Shown here piece after piece: positions 44,367 to 53,834 of a DNA stretch of 64,000 nucleotides. The position numbers and the translations under genes are program-made. Below the pieces are notes generated by a model. It saw only the letters and a list, made by a program, of their open reading frames with translations, was not told where the DNA came from and searched no databases. Position 1 is the stretch's first letter. Each line of letters begins with the position of its first letter. The stretch comes from an uncultured Paracoccaceae bacterium (GTDB taxonomy: Bacteria > Pseudomonadota > Alphaproteobacteria > Rhodobacterales > Rhodobacteraceae). The DNA lies in contig CAJJBH010000041.1 of assembly GCA_905182355.1 (NCBI GenBank), forward strand, positions 1 to 64,000, written 5' to 3'.

Positions 44367-47300
44367 ATGAGCAGCGACCCAACTCCAATACGACGAAAAA
44401 AGCGCAACTTCTTGCGCAGTTTTGGGCTGTGGTCCGTTGGGATTACTTTGGTTCTGGTAATAGCTTTATGTGTCTCGGTTCTGGGTATGATGGGGCGCAC
44501 GATCACTGCGCCCGATTGGGTGCGCAGCCAAATTTCCCAACGTTTGAACAGTACAATGTCACAAGTTGACATAGGCTTTGGCGCAATTGAGGTTACGCTG
44601 AACCACGGATGGCGGCCGCAGGCACGGGTGCGTAATGTTGTGCTTCGCAACACTGAGGGCGCACAGATTATCGGGTTTTCCGAAGCCAATGTGATGTTGG
44701 CAATGCGTCCCTTGTTACGCGGGCAGGTGAAGCCAAAATCGATTTCGGTGTCGGGTGTGTTTGCAACACTGCTGCGCGACAAAGACGGCAAAATGAGCCT
44801 GCGCGGTGGTTCTGCATTAACTGGTCCGTCCAAAGAAGCGGCAAACTTGCCTGCTTTGATTGAACAGATGGACGCTGCATTCGAATTGCCAGAATTCAGC
44901 AATTTGCGCACTGCTAACATTCAGGCGCTGACATTGCGGTATGAAGACGCACGTGCAGGGCGGGTTTGGGTCGTCGATGGGGGGCGGTTGCGTCTGGGCC
45001 ATGACGGCGGCGAACTAACGCTATCTGCCGATCTGGCGGTTTTAAGCGGAGGGGCCGATGTTGCCACGTTTGAGGCGAATTATACCAGTAAGATCGGGGA
45101 CAAGCAGGCTGAATTTGGCATCAATATTGCAAATATTGCCGCACAAGACATTTCAACGCAAAACCCTGCGCTTGCTTGGTTAAGCGTGCTGCGTGCGCCG
45201 ATTTCGGGGGCGTTGCGCAGTGGTGTCGACGCGGATGGAATGTTGACCCCGTTGAACGCAACCTTGCAAATCGGGGCAGGAGCTGTGCAACCCACGGAAG
45301 CGGCAAAACCAATCCCGTTTTCATCGGTGCGGACCTATTTCACCTATCATCCTGATGCCCAGATTATCGATTTTGATGAATTGTCAGTTGTCAGTAAGTG
45401 GATCACGGCAAGCACAGATGGGCAGGCGTTCCTAAGTGGTTTGGAAAACGGTGTCCTTGAAGAACTGGTTGGTCAGTTCAAATTGCCAGCCTTCGTGGTG
45501 AACCCCAATGACGTTTACGAAAAACCGATCAATTTTGATGGCGCTGAGATGGATTTCCAGCTGAAGCTTGATCCGTTCAACCTAAAGGTCGGGCGCGCAC
45601 AGCTTGTTGATCAAGGACAGATTCTAAAAATTTATGGCGAACTTGCAGCAGACAAAACAGGCTGGGATTTCAGCGCAAATGGGCAGATGGATGGGCTTAA
45701 CCCTGACCGTCTGCTGGCGCTTTGGCCTGATAATGTAGGCATTCCGACACGTCGATGGATTTCCAAGAACCTGTTGGCGGGGGAATTGCAGGATTTGGAC
45801 GTTGCGTTGCGTGGTGGTGATGACAAGCGCATTAACACCTTCATCAGCTTCAATTTTGACAAAGCCAAACTTCAGTTTCTAGATTCGATGCCACCGATCA
45901 CGCAGGCCAAAGGCCATGCCAGCATGTTGTCTAATAGATTTGTGGCTGTAATTGATGCAGGTCAGGTTCTGGCCCCCCAAGGTGGGGTTATCGACGTTTC
46001 GGGTTCGGCTTTTGTTATTCCCGATGTTGCGGATAAAAGTGGCGTTGTTGGTGAAGTGAAGCTGGTGACAGACAGCACAATCACAGCCGCTTTGGCATTG
46101 TTGAACCAACCCAAGCTTGAGGTGATGGACAAAGCTGGATTGCCTGTCACGTTGGCGGATGGACGCGCAAATCTTGAAGGGACGGTGACAATTCCGTTCC
46201 GAAAAGGAATTAAGTTTAAGGACATTATATACAGTGCGGGTGGAAGGTTATCCTCCGTCACGGCAAACGGCTTGGTGCCAGATAAGCAGATTGCTGCGGA
46301 CGCATTGCAAATTGCCGCGACCAACAGTGGTGTACGTATTTGGGGTGCAGGGCGCATTGGCGCAGTACCATTTGATGCCGAATGGTCGCAAGCGATTGGG
46401 TCAGGACAGGCAGGCAACAGCCAGATAAAAGGCAAGGTTGAGCTGTCAGAGCGACTAATCGACGAATTTAACATTGGGTTGCCCAGTGGTACATTAAGGG
46501 GTGCTGGGCAGGGTGAAATCACGTTGCAGCTGAACAATGGCGCTGCACCAGCGATTTCCTTGACCTCGAATTTGCGCGGGGTTGAGGTGCTGATTCCTGC
46601 GTTGGGCTGGCGCAAAGCGGCCAACGCTGCAGGTAAACTGTCTTTGACGGGCCGTTTGGGCAAGCAACCGACAATAGATGACATTATCCTTGATGCACCC
46701 GGACTAACGGCGCGTGGGACAATCACAACACGGGCAGACGGCGGCTTGGACAAAGCCAGTTTTAGCCGCATCACTGTTGGCAATTGGTTGCGCGTGCCAG
46801 TGGTTTTAACGGGGCAGGGCAAAGGCGTGCCGCTGAAAATCGACGTATCTGGTGGCAGTTTGGATTTACGCAGCGCTGAATTCGGCCAAGGCGGCGGCGC
46901 GGGTGGCGGTGAAGGTGGCCCGATGAACCTGAGTTTGGACAAGTTGCAAATCACGGACAGCCTTGCCTTGACCGATATGCGTGGCACGTTCACCACGAAG
47001 GCTGGACTAGACGGCAAGTTCACGGCCACAATCAATGGCGGTACGCGCATTCAAGGGCAAATTTTGCCACAAAACGGGCGATCTGCGGTCAAGATCACAT
47101 CGGACAACGCGGGTGGTGTTTTTGCATCGGCTGGATTGTTGAAACAGGCGCGGTATGGGGATTTGACCCTTACGTTGTTGCCTGTTGGCAAAGGTGGCGC
47201 ATTTGATGGCAAGCTGCGTATTGAAAACACGCGGATCAAAGACGCACCCGCAATTGCCGCGCTTTTAAACGCGTTAAGCATTGTTGGTTTGTTGGAACAA

Positions 47301-47810
47301 ATGGATGGGTCTGGCATTCACTTTCGCGAAGTTGAGGCAGCATTTCGCCTTACTCCGTCCACCATGACATTGACGGCGGCCAGCGCAATTGGGCCATCGA
47401 TGGGTATTTCCATGGACGGAGTTTATGCCGTGGATAGTGGGACTGTTGACATGCAGGGGGTCATATCACCCCTGTTTATACTTAATGGAATTGGCAGCAT
47501 TTTAACCCGCAAAGGTGAGGGATTGATTGGCTTTAATTATACGTTGAGTGGCCCTGCTAAATCGCCAAAAGTCAGTTTAAATCCGCTTTCAGCCCTTACG
47601 CCAGGGATGTTTCGCGATATTTTCCGTTCTCCATCGCCAAAACTGCCAAAACTTGAAGAGGCGTCGCCCAACAGTACGCCACCAGCAAACGTATTCGCAC
47701 CCGCACCGCCGACCAGTGCTGACGGTCCACCTGTTGTGGACGAGGCGGCAAGACGTGCGGAGCGGCGCAGGCTTGATCTGGAAAACAACCTTTCAAATGG
47801 CGATCGCTAA
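44367..47810 (+). CDS. Large AsmA/YhdP-like membrane-anchored protein
   Basis: A 1147-residue protein with one N-terminal transmembrane helix (about 20-45) and a long beta-rich periplasmic part of the YhdP/DUF3971-AsmA-like type, followed near the C-terminus by an AsmA_2-like domain (about 930-1060) and a Pro/Ala-rich tail. Such proteins bridge inner and outer membranes as lipid conduits (TamB, YhdP). Recognisable pieces are NLPALIEQMDAAFELP and LRGGDDKRINTFI. Start ATG 44367; the gene is divergent from bcp, and queA follows 39 nt after its end. The lipid-transport role is inferred from the family. Confidence 0.85.
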   Translation: MSSDPTPIRRKKRNFLRSFGLWSVGITLVLVIALCVSVLGMMGRTITAPDWVRSQISQRLNSTMSQVDIGFGAIEVTLNHGWRPQARVRNVVLRNTEGAQIIGFSEANVMLAMRPLLRGQVKPKSISVSGVFATLLRDKDGKMSLRGGSALTGPSKEAANLPALIEQMDAAFELPEFSNLRTANIQALTLRYEDARAGRVWVVDGGRLRLGHDGGELTLSADLAVLSGGADVATFEANYTSKIGDKQAEFGINIANIAAQDISTQNPALAWLSVLRAPISGALRSGVDADGMLTPLNATLQIGAGAVQPTEAAKPIPFSSVRTYFTYHPDAQIIDFDELSVVSKWITASTDGQAFLSGLENGVLEELVGQFKLPAFVVNPNDVYEKPINFDGAEMDFQLKLDPFNLKVGRAQLVDQGQILKIYGELAADKTGWDFSANGQMDGLNPDRLLALWPDNVGIPTRRWISKNLLAGELQDLDVALRGGDDKRINTFISFNFDKAKLQFLDSMPPITQAKGHASMLSNRFVAVIDAGQVLAPQGGVIDVSGSAFVIPDVADKSGVVGEVKLVTDSTITAALALLNQPKLEVMDKAGLPVTLADGRANLEGTVTIPFRKGIKFKDIIYSAGGRLSSVTANGLVPDKQIAADALQIAATNSGVRIWGAGRIGAVPFDAEWSQAIGSGQAGNSQIKGKVELSERLIDEFNIGLPSGTLRGAGQGEITLQLNNGAAPAISLTSNLRGVEVLIPALGWRKAANAAGKLSLTGRLGKQPTIDDIILDAPGLTARGTITTRADGGLDKASFSRITVGNWLRVPVVLTGQGKGVPLKIDVSGGSLDLRSAEFGQGGGAGGGEGGPMNLSLDKLQITDSLALTDMRGTFTTKAGLDGKFTATINGGTRIQGQILPQNGRSAVKITSDNAGGVFASAGLLKQARYGDLTLTLLPVGKGGAFDGKLRIENTRIKDAPAIAALLNALSIVGLLEQMDGSGIHFREVEAAFRLTPSTMTLTAASAIGPSMGISMDGVYAVDSGTVDMQGVISPLFILNGIGSILTRKGEGLIGFNYTLSGPAKSPKVSLNPLSALTPGMFRDIFRSPSPKLPKLEEASPNSTPPANVFAPAPPTSADGPPVVDEAARRAERRRLDLENNLSNGDR

Positions 47811-47849
47811 CGCTTGATGATCTGAATGCGCGGTTGTATTGCGCAGGCC

Positions 47850-48908
47850 ATGCAGCTTTTAGATTTTGATTTTGACCTTCCCGAAGACCTTATTGCGACC
47901 CGCCCTGCGGTGCCGCGCACATCTGCGCGCATGCTTGTGGCGCAGGGTGCGAAAATTGTAGATGCACAGGTGCATGACCTTGGGCAATGGCTGCGGGCAG
48001 GGGACCGATTGGTGTTGAATGACACCAAGGTGATTCCTGCGCGATTGTCTGGTACCCGTGCGCGCACATCTGCCCAAGGGCTGACCGAGGCGCGGATTGA
48101 AGTGACATTGCTGGAACCACAGGCAAATGGCACTTGGGCAGCCCTTTTAAAGCCACTTAAGAAGGTGAAGCTGGGTGAAACCATCATTTTTGACGCGAAC
48201 CTATCTGCCAAGCTGGAACATGTGGCCGATGGTCAGGGCCATCTGCGCTTTAACCTTGAGGGGGATGCGTTCGAGATGGCGTTGGCGCAGGCCGGCGCGA
48301 TGCCTTTGCCGCCGTATATTGCGGCCAAACGCCCTGCTGATGCTCAAGATCATCATGATTACCAGACGGTTTTTGCAACTCATTCTGGTGCCGTTGCTGC
48401 GCCCACTGCATCTTTGCATTTTGATCAGACGTTGTTGGATGAACTGGCGGCACAGGGTGTGCAGTTTAGTCGTGTTACATTGCATGTAGGGGCTGGCACG
48501 TTTTTGCCGGTTAAGGTCGAAGACGTGTTGACCCATAAAATGCATGCGGAATGGGGGCGGGTCAGCCCCCAAGCGGCACAAGAGATTGCAGCGACCAAAT
48601 CCGCAGGTGGGCGTGTCATTCCAGTTGGCACAACCGCGCTTCGTTTGATTGAGACGGCCTCACGGGGTGGGGAAATCACTGCATGGGAAGGGGACACTGA
48701 CATCTTTATCTACCCCGGTTTCACATTCAATGTAGCCGACGGGTTGATGACCAACTTTCACTTGCCAAAATCGACATTGATGATGCTGGTGTCCGCACTG
48801 ATGGGGCAAGACCAATTGCGCGAAATTTATGACCACGCAATCGCTGAAAAATATCGCTTTTTTTCATACGGCGATTCCTCACTTTTGATCCCGGATAAGG
48901 CGACTTAA
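47850..48908 (+). CDS. queA: S-adenosylmethionine:tRNA ribosyltransferase-isomerase
   Basis: Builds epoxyqueuosine on tRNA from preQ1 using SAM. 352 residues beginning [20 protein letters not shown], the family N-terminus; an earlier in-frame ATG (47826) is not conserved. Other blocks are [38 protein letters not shown] and the C-terminal [18 protein letters not shown]. Downstream of the AsmA-like gene. No tgt gene is present in the window. Confidence 0.96.
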   Translation: MQLLDFDFDLPEDLIATRPAVPRTSARMLVAQGAKIVDAQVHDLGQWLRAGDRLVLNDTKVIPARLSGTRARTSAQGLTEARIEVTLLEPQANGTWAALLKPLKKVKLGETIIFDANLSAKLEHVADGQGHLRFNLEGDAFEMALAQAGAMPLPPYIAAKRPADAQDHHDYQTVFATHSGAVAAPTASLHFDQTLLDELAAQGVQFSRVTLHVGAGTFLPVKVEDVLTHKMHAEWGRVSPQAAQEIAATKSAGGRVIPVGTTALRLIETASRGGEITAWEGDTDIFIYPGFTFNVADGLMTNFHLPKSTLMMLVSALMGQDQLREIYDHAIAEKYRFFSYGDSSLLIPDKAT

Positions 48909-49018
48909 CGCCAAAGTGACGATTACGACCTATGGGTTGTCGTCCCAGATATGGACGTGGGTGTTTTGACCTGTCACAGCGGGCAAAATAACACTGTTTT
49001 CTTGCTAGGAGCGTTGCC

Positions 49019-50287
49019 ATGTTACAAGTTTTATCCAGCTCATGGGCGTTGCTGCTTGGCATGGGTCTGCTGATGGTCGGCAATGGGATGCAAAGTACCC
49101 TTTTGGGTGTGCGTGGCCAGATCGAAAACTTCGGTACATTTGAAATGTCTGTTGTGATGTCGGCCTATTTTCTTGGGTTCTTGGGTGGATCACGGATGGC
49201 CCCTGACCTGATCCGCAGGGTTGGGCACGTGCGGGTTTTCGCGGCCCTCGCGTCGCTTATTTCGGCTGTGATGATTTTATACCCTACACTTGCGAACCCT
49301 TGGATTTGGGCGCTGGGACGGGTGTTGATCGGTTTCTGTTTCTCGGCGGTTTATGTGACAGCGGAAAGCTGGCTGAACAATGCGGCCAACAATGAAAACA
49401 GGGGGCAGGCACTGTCCTTGTATATGATTGTGCAAACCGCTGGGATCGTTGGGGCGCAGGCTTTGATGATAACAGCTGATCCTTCTGGTTATGTTTTGTT
49501 CGTTATTCCGTCGATCCTTGTGAGCATCGCAATCACACCAATCCTTTTGTCAATCAGCCCAACGCCAACATTTGAAACCACCAAAGCGATGAGCTTGGGC
49601 AAACTGATGGAATCGTCCCCCCTTGGCTGTGTGGGTATGTTTTTTCTGGGTGGCATCTTTTCGGCGCAATTTGGGATGTCTGCAGTGTACGGGGCTGAAG
49701 CTGGGTTAACCGTTGTTCAAATCTCGACCTTCGTCGCGACGATTTTTATTGGCGCTATGATCACCCAATTTCCAATAGGCTGGATTTCGGACCGGATGGA
49801 CAGGCGTGCGTTGATTGGGATCACTGCAATTATTGGTGGCATCGGTGCGATTGTCGGCATCATGGCCGACAACAATTTTACGATGATCCTTGTTGCGGGC
49901 TTTATGATGGGTGGCACATCTAATCCGCTGTATTCGCTTCTTTTGGCGCACACCAATGACTTTCTGGAACACGAGGATATGGCGGCTGGTTCAGGTGGGT
50001 TGATATTTATCAACGGCCTTGGCGCGATCTCTGGTCCATTAATCACGGGGTGGATGATGGGTGTGTTTGGGCCTTCTGGGTTTTACGTGTTTATCGTGGT
50101 CTTATTTGCGGCCCTCGCGCTTTATGCAGGGTACCGTGCGACGCAACGTGCGACAATTGCTGTGGATGATATGGGGGGCTATGTTGCTATGTCGCAGTAT
50201 TCGACCACACCTGTCGCTATGGAAATTGCACAAGAATATGCAATCGAGACATATTTAGAGGAAGAAAACGAAATTCCTGCTGAATAA
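49019..50287 (+). CDS. MFS transporter, YcaD-like
   Basis: A 422-residue inner-membrane transporter with 12 predicted helices. Family features are the first-loop LGVRGQIENF, GGSRMAPDLIRRVGHVRVF (the loop 2-3 motif), AESWLNNAANNENRGQALSLYM, which is typical of the YcaD/AraJ-like group, and the second-half loop GWISDRMDRR. The C-terminal 40 residues are cytoplasmic and acidic. CTAGGAGCGTTGCC precedes ATG 49019. Substrate unknown. Confidence 0.92.
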   Translation: MLQVLSSSWALLLGMGLLMVGNGMQSTLLGVRGQIENFGTFEMSVVMSAYFLGFLGGSRMAPDLIRRVGHVRVFAALASLISAVMILYPTLANPWIWALGRVLIGFCFSAVYVTAESWLNNAANNENRGQALSLYMIVQTAGIVGAQALMITADPSGYVLFVIPSILVSIAITPILLSISPTPTFETTKAMSLGKLMESSPLGCVGMFFLGGIFSAQFGMSAVYGAEAGLTVVQISTFVATIFIGAMITQFPIGWISDRMDRRALIGITAIIGGIGAIVGIMADNNFTMILVAGFMMGGTSNPLYSLLLAHTNDFLEHEDMAAGSGGLIFINGLGAISGPLITGWMMGVFGPSGFYVFIVVLFAALALYAGYRATQRATIAVDDMGGYVAMSQYSTTPVAMEIAQEYAIETYLEEENEIPAE

Positions 50288-50379
50288 TGTGACGCAACTG
50301 TCGTAAAACGTGACTTTTAAAATCCGCTAGCTAAGCTAACGTCAAGTTAATGACACTATGGAATTTGGGAGAGTTCACC

Positions 50380-50964
50380 ATGGTTGGGCCAGATGATGTT
50401 TTAAAGTTTTGGTTGGATGAATGTAGTCCTGCGCAATGGTATGTTGAGGACGACGCACTGGATCAAGAAATCTGCGATCGATTTTTAGAAACATGGGAAG
50501 GGGCCTGCAATGGCCGCCATTCTATGTGGCTTACCTATCCCAACGGTGCATTGGCCTACATCATTTTACTGGATCAGTTTCCGCGCAACATGTTCCGTGG
50601 ATCTGCTAAATCATTTGCCTCGGATCGCGCGGGTGTGGCCGCAGCCAAATCTGCGATCGACAAAGGCTGGGACATGCGGGTCGACGAACCCGCCCGCCAA
50701 TTCTTCTATATGCCACTCATGCACTCCGAAAATTCGTGTGATCAAGACCGATGCGTACGCTTAATGTGTGAACGTATGCCTGAACATGGCCCAAACAACT
50801 TGTTGCATGCACGTGCACATCGCGAAGTGATCCGTCAGTTCGGCCGTTTCCCGTACCGCAACGAAGCATTGGGTCGCAAAGGGTCTGCACATGAAGCCAA
50901 ATACCTCGCGGATGGCGGGTATGCTTGTACTTTGCGCGGTTTGCAGGCTGACATTGCAGCTTAG
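50380..50964 (+). CDS. DUF924 family protein
   Basis: A 194-residue TPR-like helical DUF924 protein. Typical pieces are LKFWLDECSPAQWYVED, LAYIILLDQFPRNMFRGSA, RQFFYMPLMHSE and HGPNNLLHARAHREVIRQFG near the end. Function of the family is not established. ATG 50380 has GGGAGAG at good spacing; ATG 50350 lacks one. Lies between an MFS gene and lpdA without evident linkage. Confidence 0.92.
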   Translation: MVGPDDVLKFWLDECSPAQWYVEDDALDQEICDRFLETWEGACNGRHSMWLTYPNGALAYIILLDQFPRNMFRGSAKSFASDRAGVAAAKSAIDKGWDMRVDEPARQFFYMPLMHSENSCDQDRCVRLMCERMPEHGPNNLLHARAHREVIRQFGRFPYRNEALGRKGSAHEAKYLADGGYACTLRGLQADIAA

Positions 50965-51043
50965 GTAAATCTTAACGGGTTACAGGTGTTTCTTGTTGCC
51001 TTTATTGCCCTGCATTTTACGCGAATTGCATCCTGATCACATA

Positions 51044-51061
51044 TAGTTTAATGGTAAACTA
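51044..51061. promoter_or_regulatory. Palindrome upstream of lpdA, shared with pdhA
   Basis: TAGTTTA-ATGG-TAAACTA, a 7-4-7 inverted repeat 33 nt before the lpdA start, identical in both arms to the inner 18 bp of the element before pdhA (37209-37230). The same spacer length and the functional link of the two genes suggest one regulator. Confidence 0.8.
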
Positions 51062-51094
51062 CATTTTTCAAACGATTCAACGCGAGGGCATAAC

Positions 51095-52489
51095 ATGGCT
51101 GAGACTTCCTTTGATCTGATTGTGATTGGGGCTGGCCCTGGCGGCTATGTTGCTGCCATTCGTGGCGCGCAATTGGGGATGAACGTTGCCATTGTTGAGC
51201 GAGAGCATTTGGGTGGTATTTGCCTGAATTGGGGCTGCATTCCAACCAAGGCGATGTTGCGCACCTCCGAAGTATTCCACCTGATGCACCGTGCCAAGGA
51301 ATTTGGTCTGAAAGCGGACAACATCGGTTATGATTTGGACGCTGTGGTAAAGCGTTCACGCGGTATTGCGGCGCAACTGTCTGGTGGCATTGGCCACTTG
51401 ATGAAGAAAAACAAAATAGCCGTTTTTATGGGCGTGGCGACACTCCCAACCCAAGGCAAAGTGTCGGTTAAAACTGACAAAGGTGTGCAGGAGCTAACTG
51501 CAAAGAACATCGTTCTAGCCACTGGTGCACGTGCACGCGAGTTGCCTGGCCTAGAAGCCGACGGCGATTTGGTTTGGACCTACAAAACGGCACTGACGCC
51601 ACCACGGATGCCCAAAAAATTGCTGGTTATCGGATCAGGTGCCATCGGCATTGAATTCGCAAGTTTCTACAACACGCTTGGTGCGGACACTACTGTGGTC
51701 GAAGTAATGGACCGTGTGTTGCCTGTTGAAGACGAAGAAATTAGCGCATTTGCAAAGAAATCCTTTGAAAAACAAGGTATGAAAATCATGCAAAAGGCGA
51801 TGGTCAAAAAGCTTGATCGCGCGAAAGGTAAAGTGACTGCCCATATCGAAATAGGTGGGAAAACTGAAACTCACGAGTTCGATACAGTCATTTCAGCCGT
51901 CGGAATTGTTGGAAATGTAGAAGATCTTGGACTTGAGAAACTGGGTGTCAAGGTTGATCGAACCCATGTTGTTACCGACGAATTCTGCCGCACTGGTATC
52001 GACGGCCTGTATGCAATCGGTGATATCGCAGGTGCACCGTGGCTCGCGCACAAAGCCAGCCACGAAGGCGTCATGGTTGCTGATTTGATCGCTGGTAAAC
52101 ACGCACATCCGGTCAAACCGGAAACCATCGCGGGCTGCACATATTGTAATCCGCAGGTCGCCTCAGTTGGCTACACCGAAGCGAAAGCCAAAGAATTGGG
52201 ATACGACATCAAAGTGGGTCGTTTCCCTTTCATCGGCAACGGCAAAGCAATTGCATTGGGCGAGGCTGAAGGCTTGGTTAAAACCATCTTTGACGCGAAA
52301 ACCGGCGAATTGCTGGGTGCACATATGATCGGGGCCGAGGTGACAGAGATGATCCAAGGCTACGTGATCGGCCGCCAACTCGAAACCACAGAAGAAGATC
52401 TGATGAACACGGTCTTCCCGCACCCAACACTTTCTGAAATGATGCATGAAAGTGTTCTGGATGCATATGATCGTGTGATTCACATGTGA
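51095..52489 (+). CDS. lpdA: Dihydrolipoyl dehydrogenase (E3)
   Basis: FAD enzyme that reoxidises the lipoate of 2-oxoacid dehydrogenase complexes. 464 residues: FAD site GAGPGGYVAA near 12-21, redox pair Cys43/Cys48 in GGICLNWGCIPTK, NAD site GSGAIGIEFASFY near 180, second FAD block YAIGDIAG and the active-site His in FPHPTLSEMMHESVLDAYDR. Placed away from pdhABC but with the same operator upstream, so it probably provides E3 to that complex. Confidence 0.96.
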   Translation: MAETSFDLIVIGAGPGGYVAAIRGAQLGMNVAIVEREHLGGICLNWGCIPTKAMLRTSEVFHLMHRAKEFGLKADNIGYDLDAVVKRSRGIAAQLSGGIGHLMKKNKIAVFMGVATLPTQGKVSVKTDKGVQELTAKNIVLATGARARELPGLEADGDLVWTYKTALTPPRMPKKLLVIGSGAIGIEFASFYNTLGADTTVVEVMDRVLPVEDEEISAFAKKSFEKQGMKIMQKAMVKKLDRAKGKVTAHIEIGGKTETHEFDTVISAVGIVGNVEDLGLEKLGVKVDRTHVVTDEFCRTGIDGLYAIGDIAGAPWLAHKASHEGVMVADLIAGKHAHPVKPETIAGCTYCNPQVASVGYTEAKAKELGYDIKVGRFPFIGNGKAIALGEAEGLVKTIFDAKTGELLGAHMIGAEVTEMIQGYVIGRQLETTEEDLMNTVFPHPTLSEMMHESVLDAYDRVIHM

Positions 52490-52496
52490 TCAGCTA

Positions 52497-52522
52497 GGGG
52501 CACCGCAACACAAAGGTGCCCC
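52497..52522 (+). terminator. Hairpin after lpdA
   Basis: Perfect 8-bp stem GGGGCACC / GGTGCCCC (52497-52504 and 52515-52522) 8 nt after the lpdA stop, without a T-run. Probable 3' end structure of the lpdA message. Confidence 0.6.
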
Positions 52523-52597
52523 AATGCTTACGACCAGTTGCATATTCAGACCCAAGTCAATTTATAAGCTGATCAAATCACTTGGGCGCTTAAAAGT

Positions 52598-53755
52598 ATG
52601 ACCAAAACACCAGTCGGTTTGATCCTTTTGCTTTGGGGTGCCGGCCTTGGCGCTGCGGCGCAATATGCCAAGGTAAGCGTGATCTTTGACCAGTTGCCAG
52701 ATGTCTATCCCGACGCGGGTGCCGCTTTGGGGTTCGCCGTGTCTTTGGTAGGTTTCATTGGGATTATATTCGGCGTTGTTGCGGGCCTTTTGGTTGCGCG
52801 CATCCGCTATCGGCGGGCACTTTTGTGGGCGCTTTGGCTTGGGGCCGTGGTCTCTGCTTTGCAGTCCTTCCTCCCGTCATTTGAATGGTTCTTGGTCCTG
52901 CGCGGGATCGAAGGGCTGTCCCATTTGGCGATGGTGGTTGCAGCGCCAACCCTAATCGCACAACTCAGCGCGCCGCAGCACCGTGGGCTTTCCCTTACGC
53001 TGTGGGGCACCTTCTTTGGCGTTGCTTTCGCTGTATTGGCATGGGGTGGCCTGCCACTTGTTGCGGCCTATGGTGTGTCTTCCCTGTTTGCAGCGCACGC
53101 CGTCTATATGGCTGTTTTTGCGGTGATATTAACGTTCTCATTGCAGGCTCTGCCCACAAGTGGAACACCCGAAAAGCTGCACATAACAAGCATTTTGCGC
53201 AACCATATCGCAATCTACCGGTCGCCGCGCATATCCGCTGCGGGTCTTGGATGGGTGTTTTATACCTTCTGCTTTGTGTCCGTTTTAACAGTGATGCCAT
53301 CCTTTATTGACCCGTCTGAACGCGCGTTCGTCACAGGTGCAATGCCACTCGCATCAATTGTCAGTTCTATGACAGTTGGAGTCTGGGCATTACGACACAT
53401 ATCTGCGGTTGGCGTTGTAATCTGGGGGTTCGGATGCAGCATTGTAAGCATGGTGTGGCTTGGGATTGATCCTGCAAATGCATATGGCTGTATCGCCCTT
53501 GCCGCGTCGCTTGGGCTGATCCAGGGGGCCAGCTTTGCCGCCGTTCCACAATTGAACAACACGGCAGAAACTCAGGCCCAAGCCAACGGCGCGATGGCGC
53601 AGATGGGCAATGTCGGCAATACGATTGGTACACCCATCATGGTGGCCGCCTTGGCAGGCTTTGGTTACGTCGCATTGCCGGTTTTTGTCAGTATCGCGCT
53701 GTTGATGGGCTTGTTGGTGCATCTGATTTTAAGCAGAGTGCGCAACAAGGTGTGA
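52598..53755 (+). CDS. MFS transporter
   Basis: A 385-residue membrane protein with about 12 helices. The loop 2-3 region VARIRYRRALLWALWLG and the fourth-fifth helix pair RGIEGLSHLAMVVAAPTLIAQ, followed by APQHRGLSLTLWGTFFG, fit the MFS fold (CynX/NimT-like or related exporters). No strong Shine-Dalgarno is visible before ATG 52598. The uvrA SOS box begins just 2 nt after its stop. Substrate unknown. Confidence 0.87.
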   Translation: MTKTPVGLILLLWGAGLGAAAQYAKVSVIFDQLPDVYPDAGAALGFAVSLVGFIGIIFGVVAGLLVARIRYRRALLWALWLGAVVSALQSFLPSFEWFLVLRGIEGLSHLAMVVAAPTLIAQLSAPQHRGLSLTLWGTFFGVAFAVLAWGGLPLVAAYGVSSLFAAHAVYMAVFAVILTFSLQALPTSGTPEKLHITSILRNHIAIYRSPRISAAGLGWVFYTFCFVSVLTVMPSFIDPSERAFVTGAMPLASIVSSMTVGVWALRHISAVGVVIWGFGCSIVSMVWLGIDPANAYGCIALAASLGLIQGASFAAVPQLNNTAETQAQANGAMAQMGNVGNTIGTPIMVAALAGFGYVALPVFVSIALLMGLLVHLILSRVRNKV

Positions 53756-53756
53756 T

Positions 53757-53771
53757 GTTCGCGTCTTGTTC
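53757..53771 (+). promoter_or_regulatory. LexA (SOS) box upstream of uvrA
   Basis: GTTC-GCGTCTT-GTTC is an exact match to the alphaproteobacterial LexA site GTTC-N7-GTTC, 63 nt before the uvrA start. DNA-damage control of uvrA by LexA is established in related bacteria. Confidence 0.88.
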
Positions 53772-53834
53772 TCAAATTTTAGTTGGAGAATCTTATGCAG
53801 CAAACTATGTCTAAAGTGTTAATAGGGGCACAAG

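Noticed and set aside
45962-47050. 362-codon minus-strand frame inside the AsmA-like gene
   Set aside because: Antisense shadow of a clearly real gene with Pro/Ser-rich composition typical of the reverse frame.
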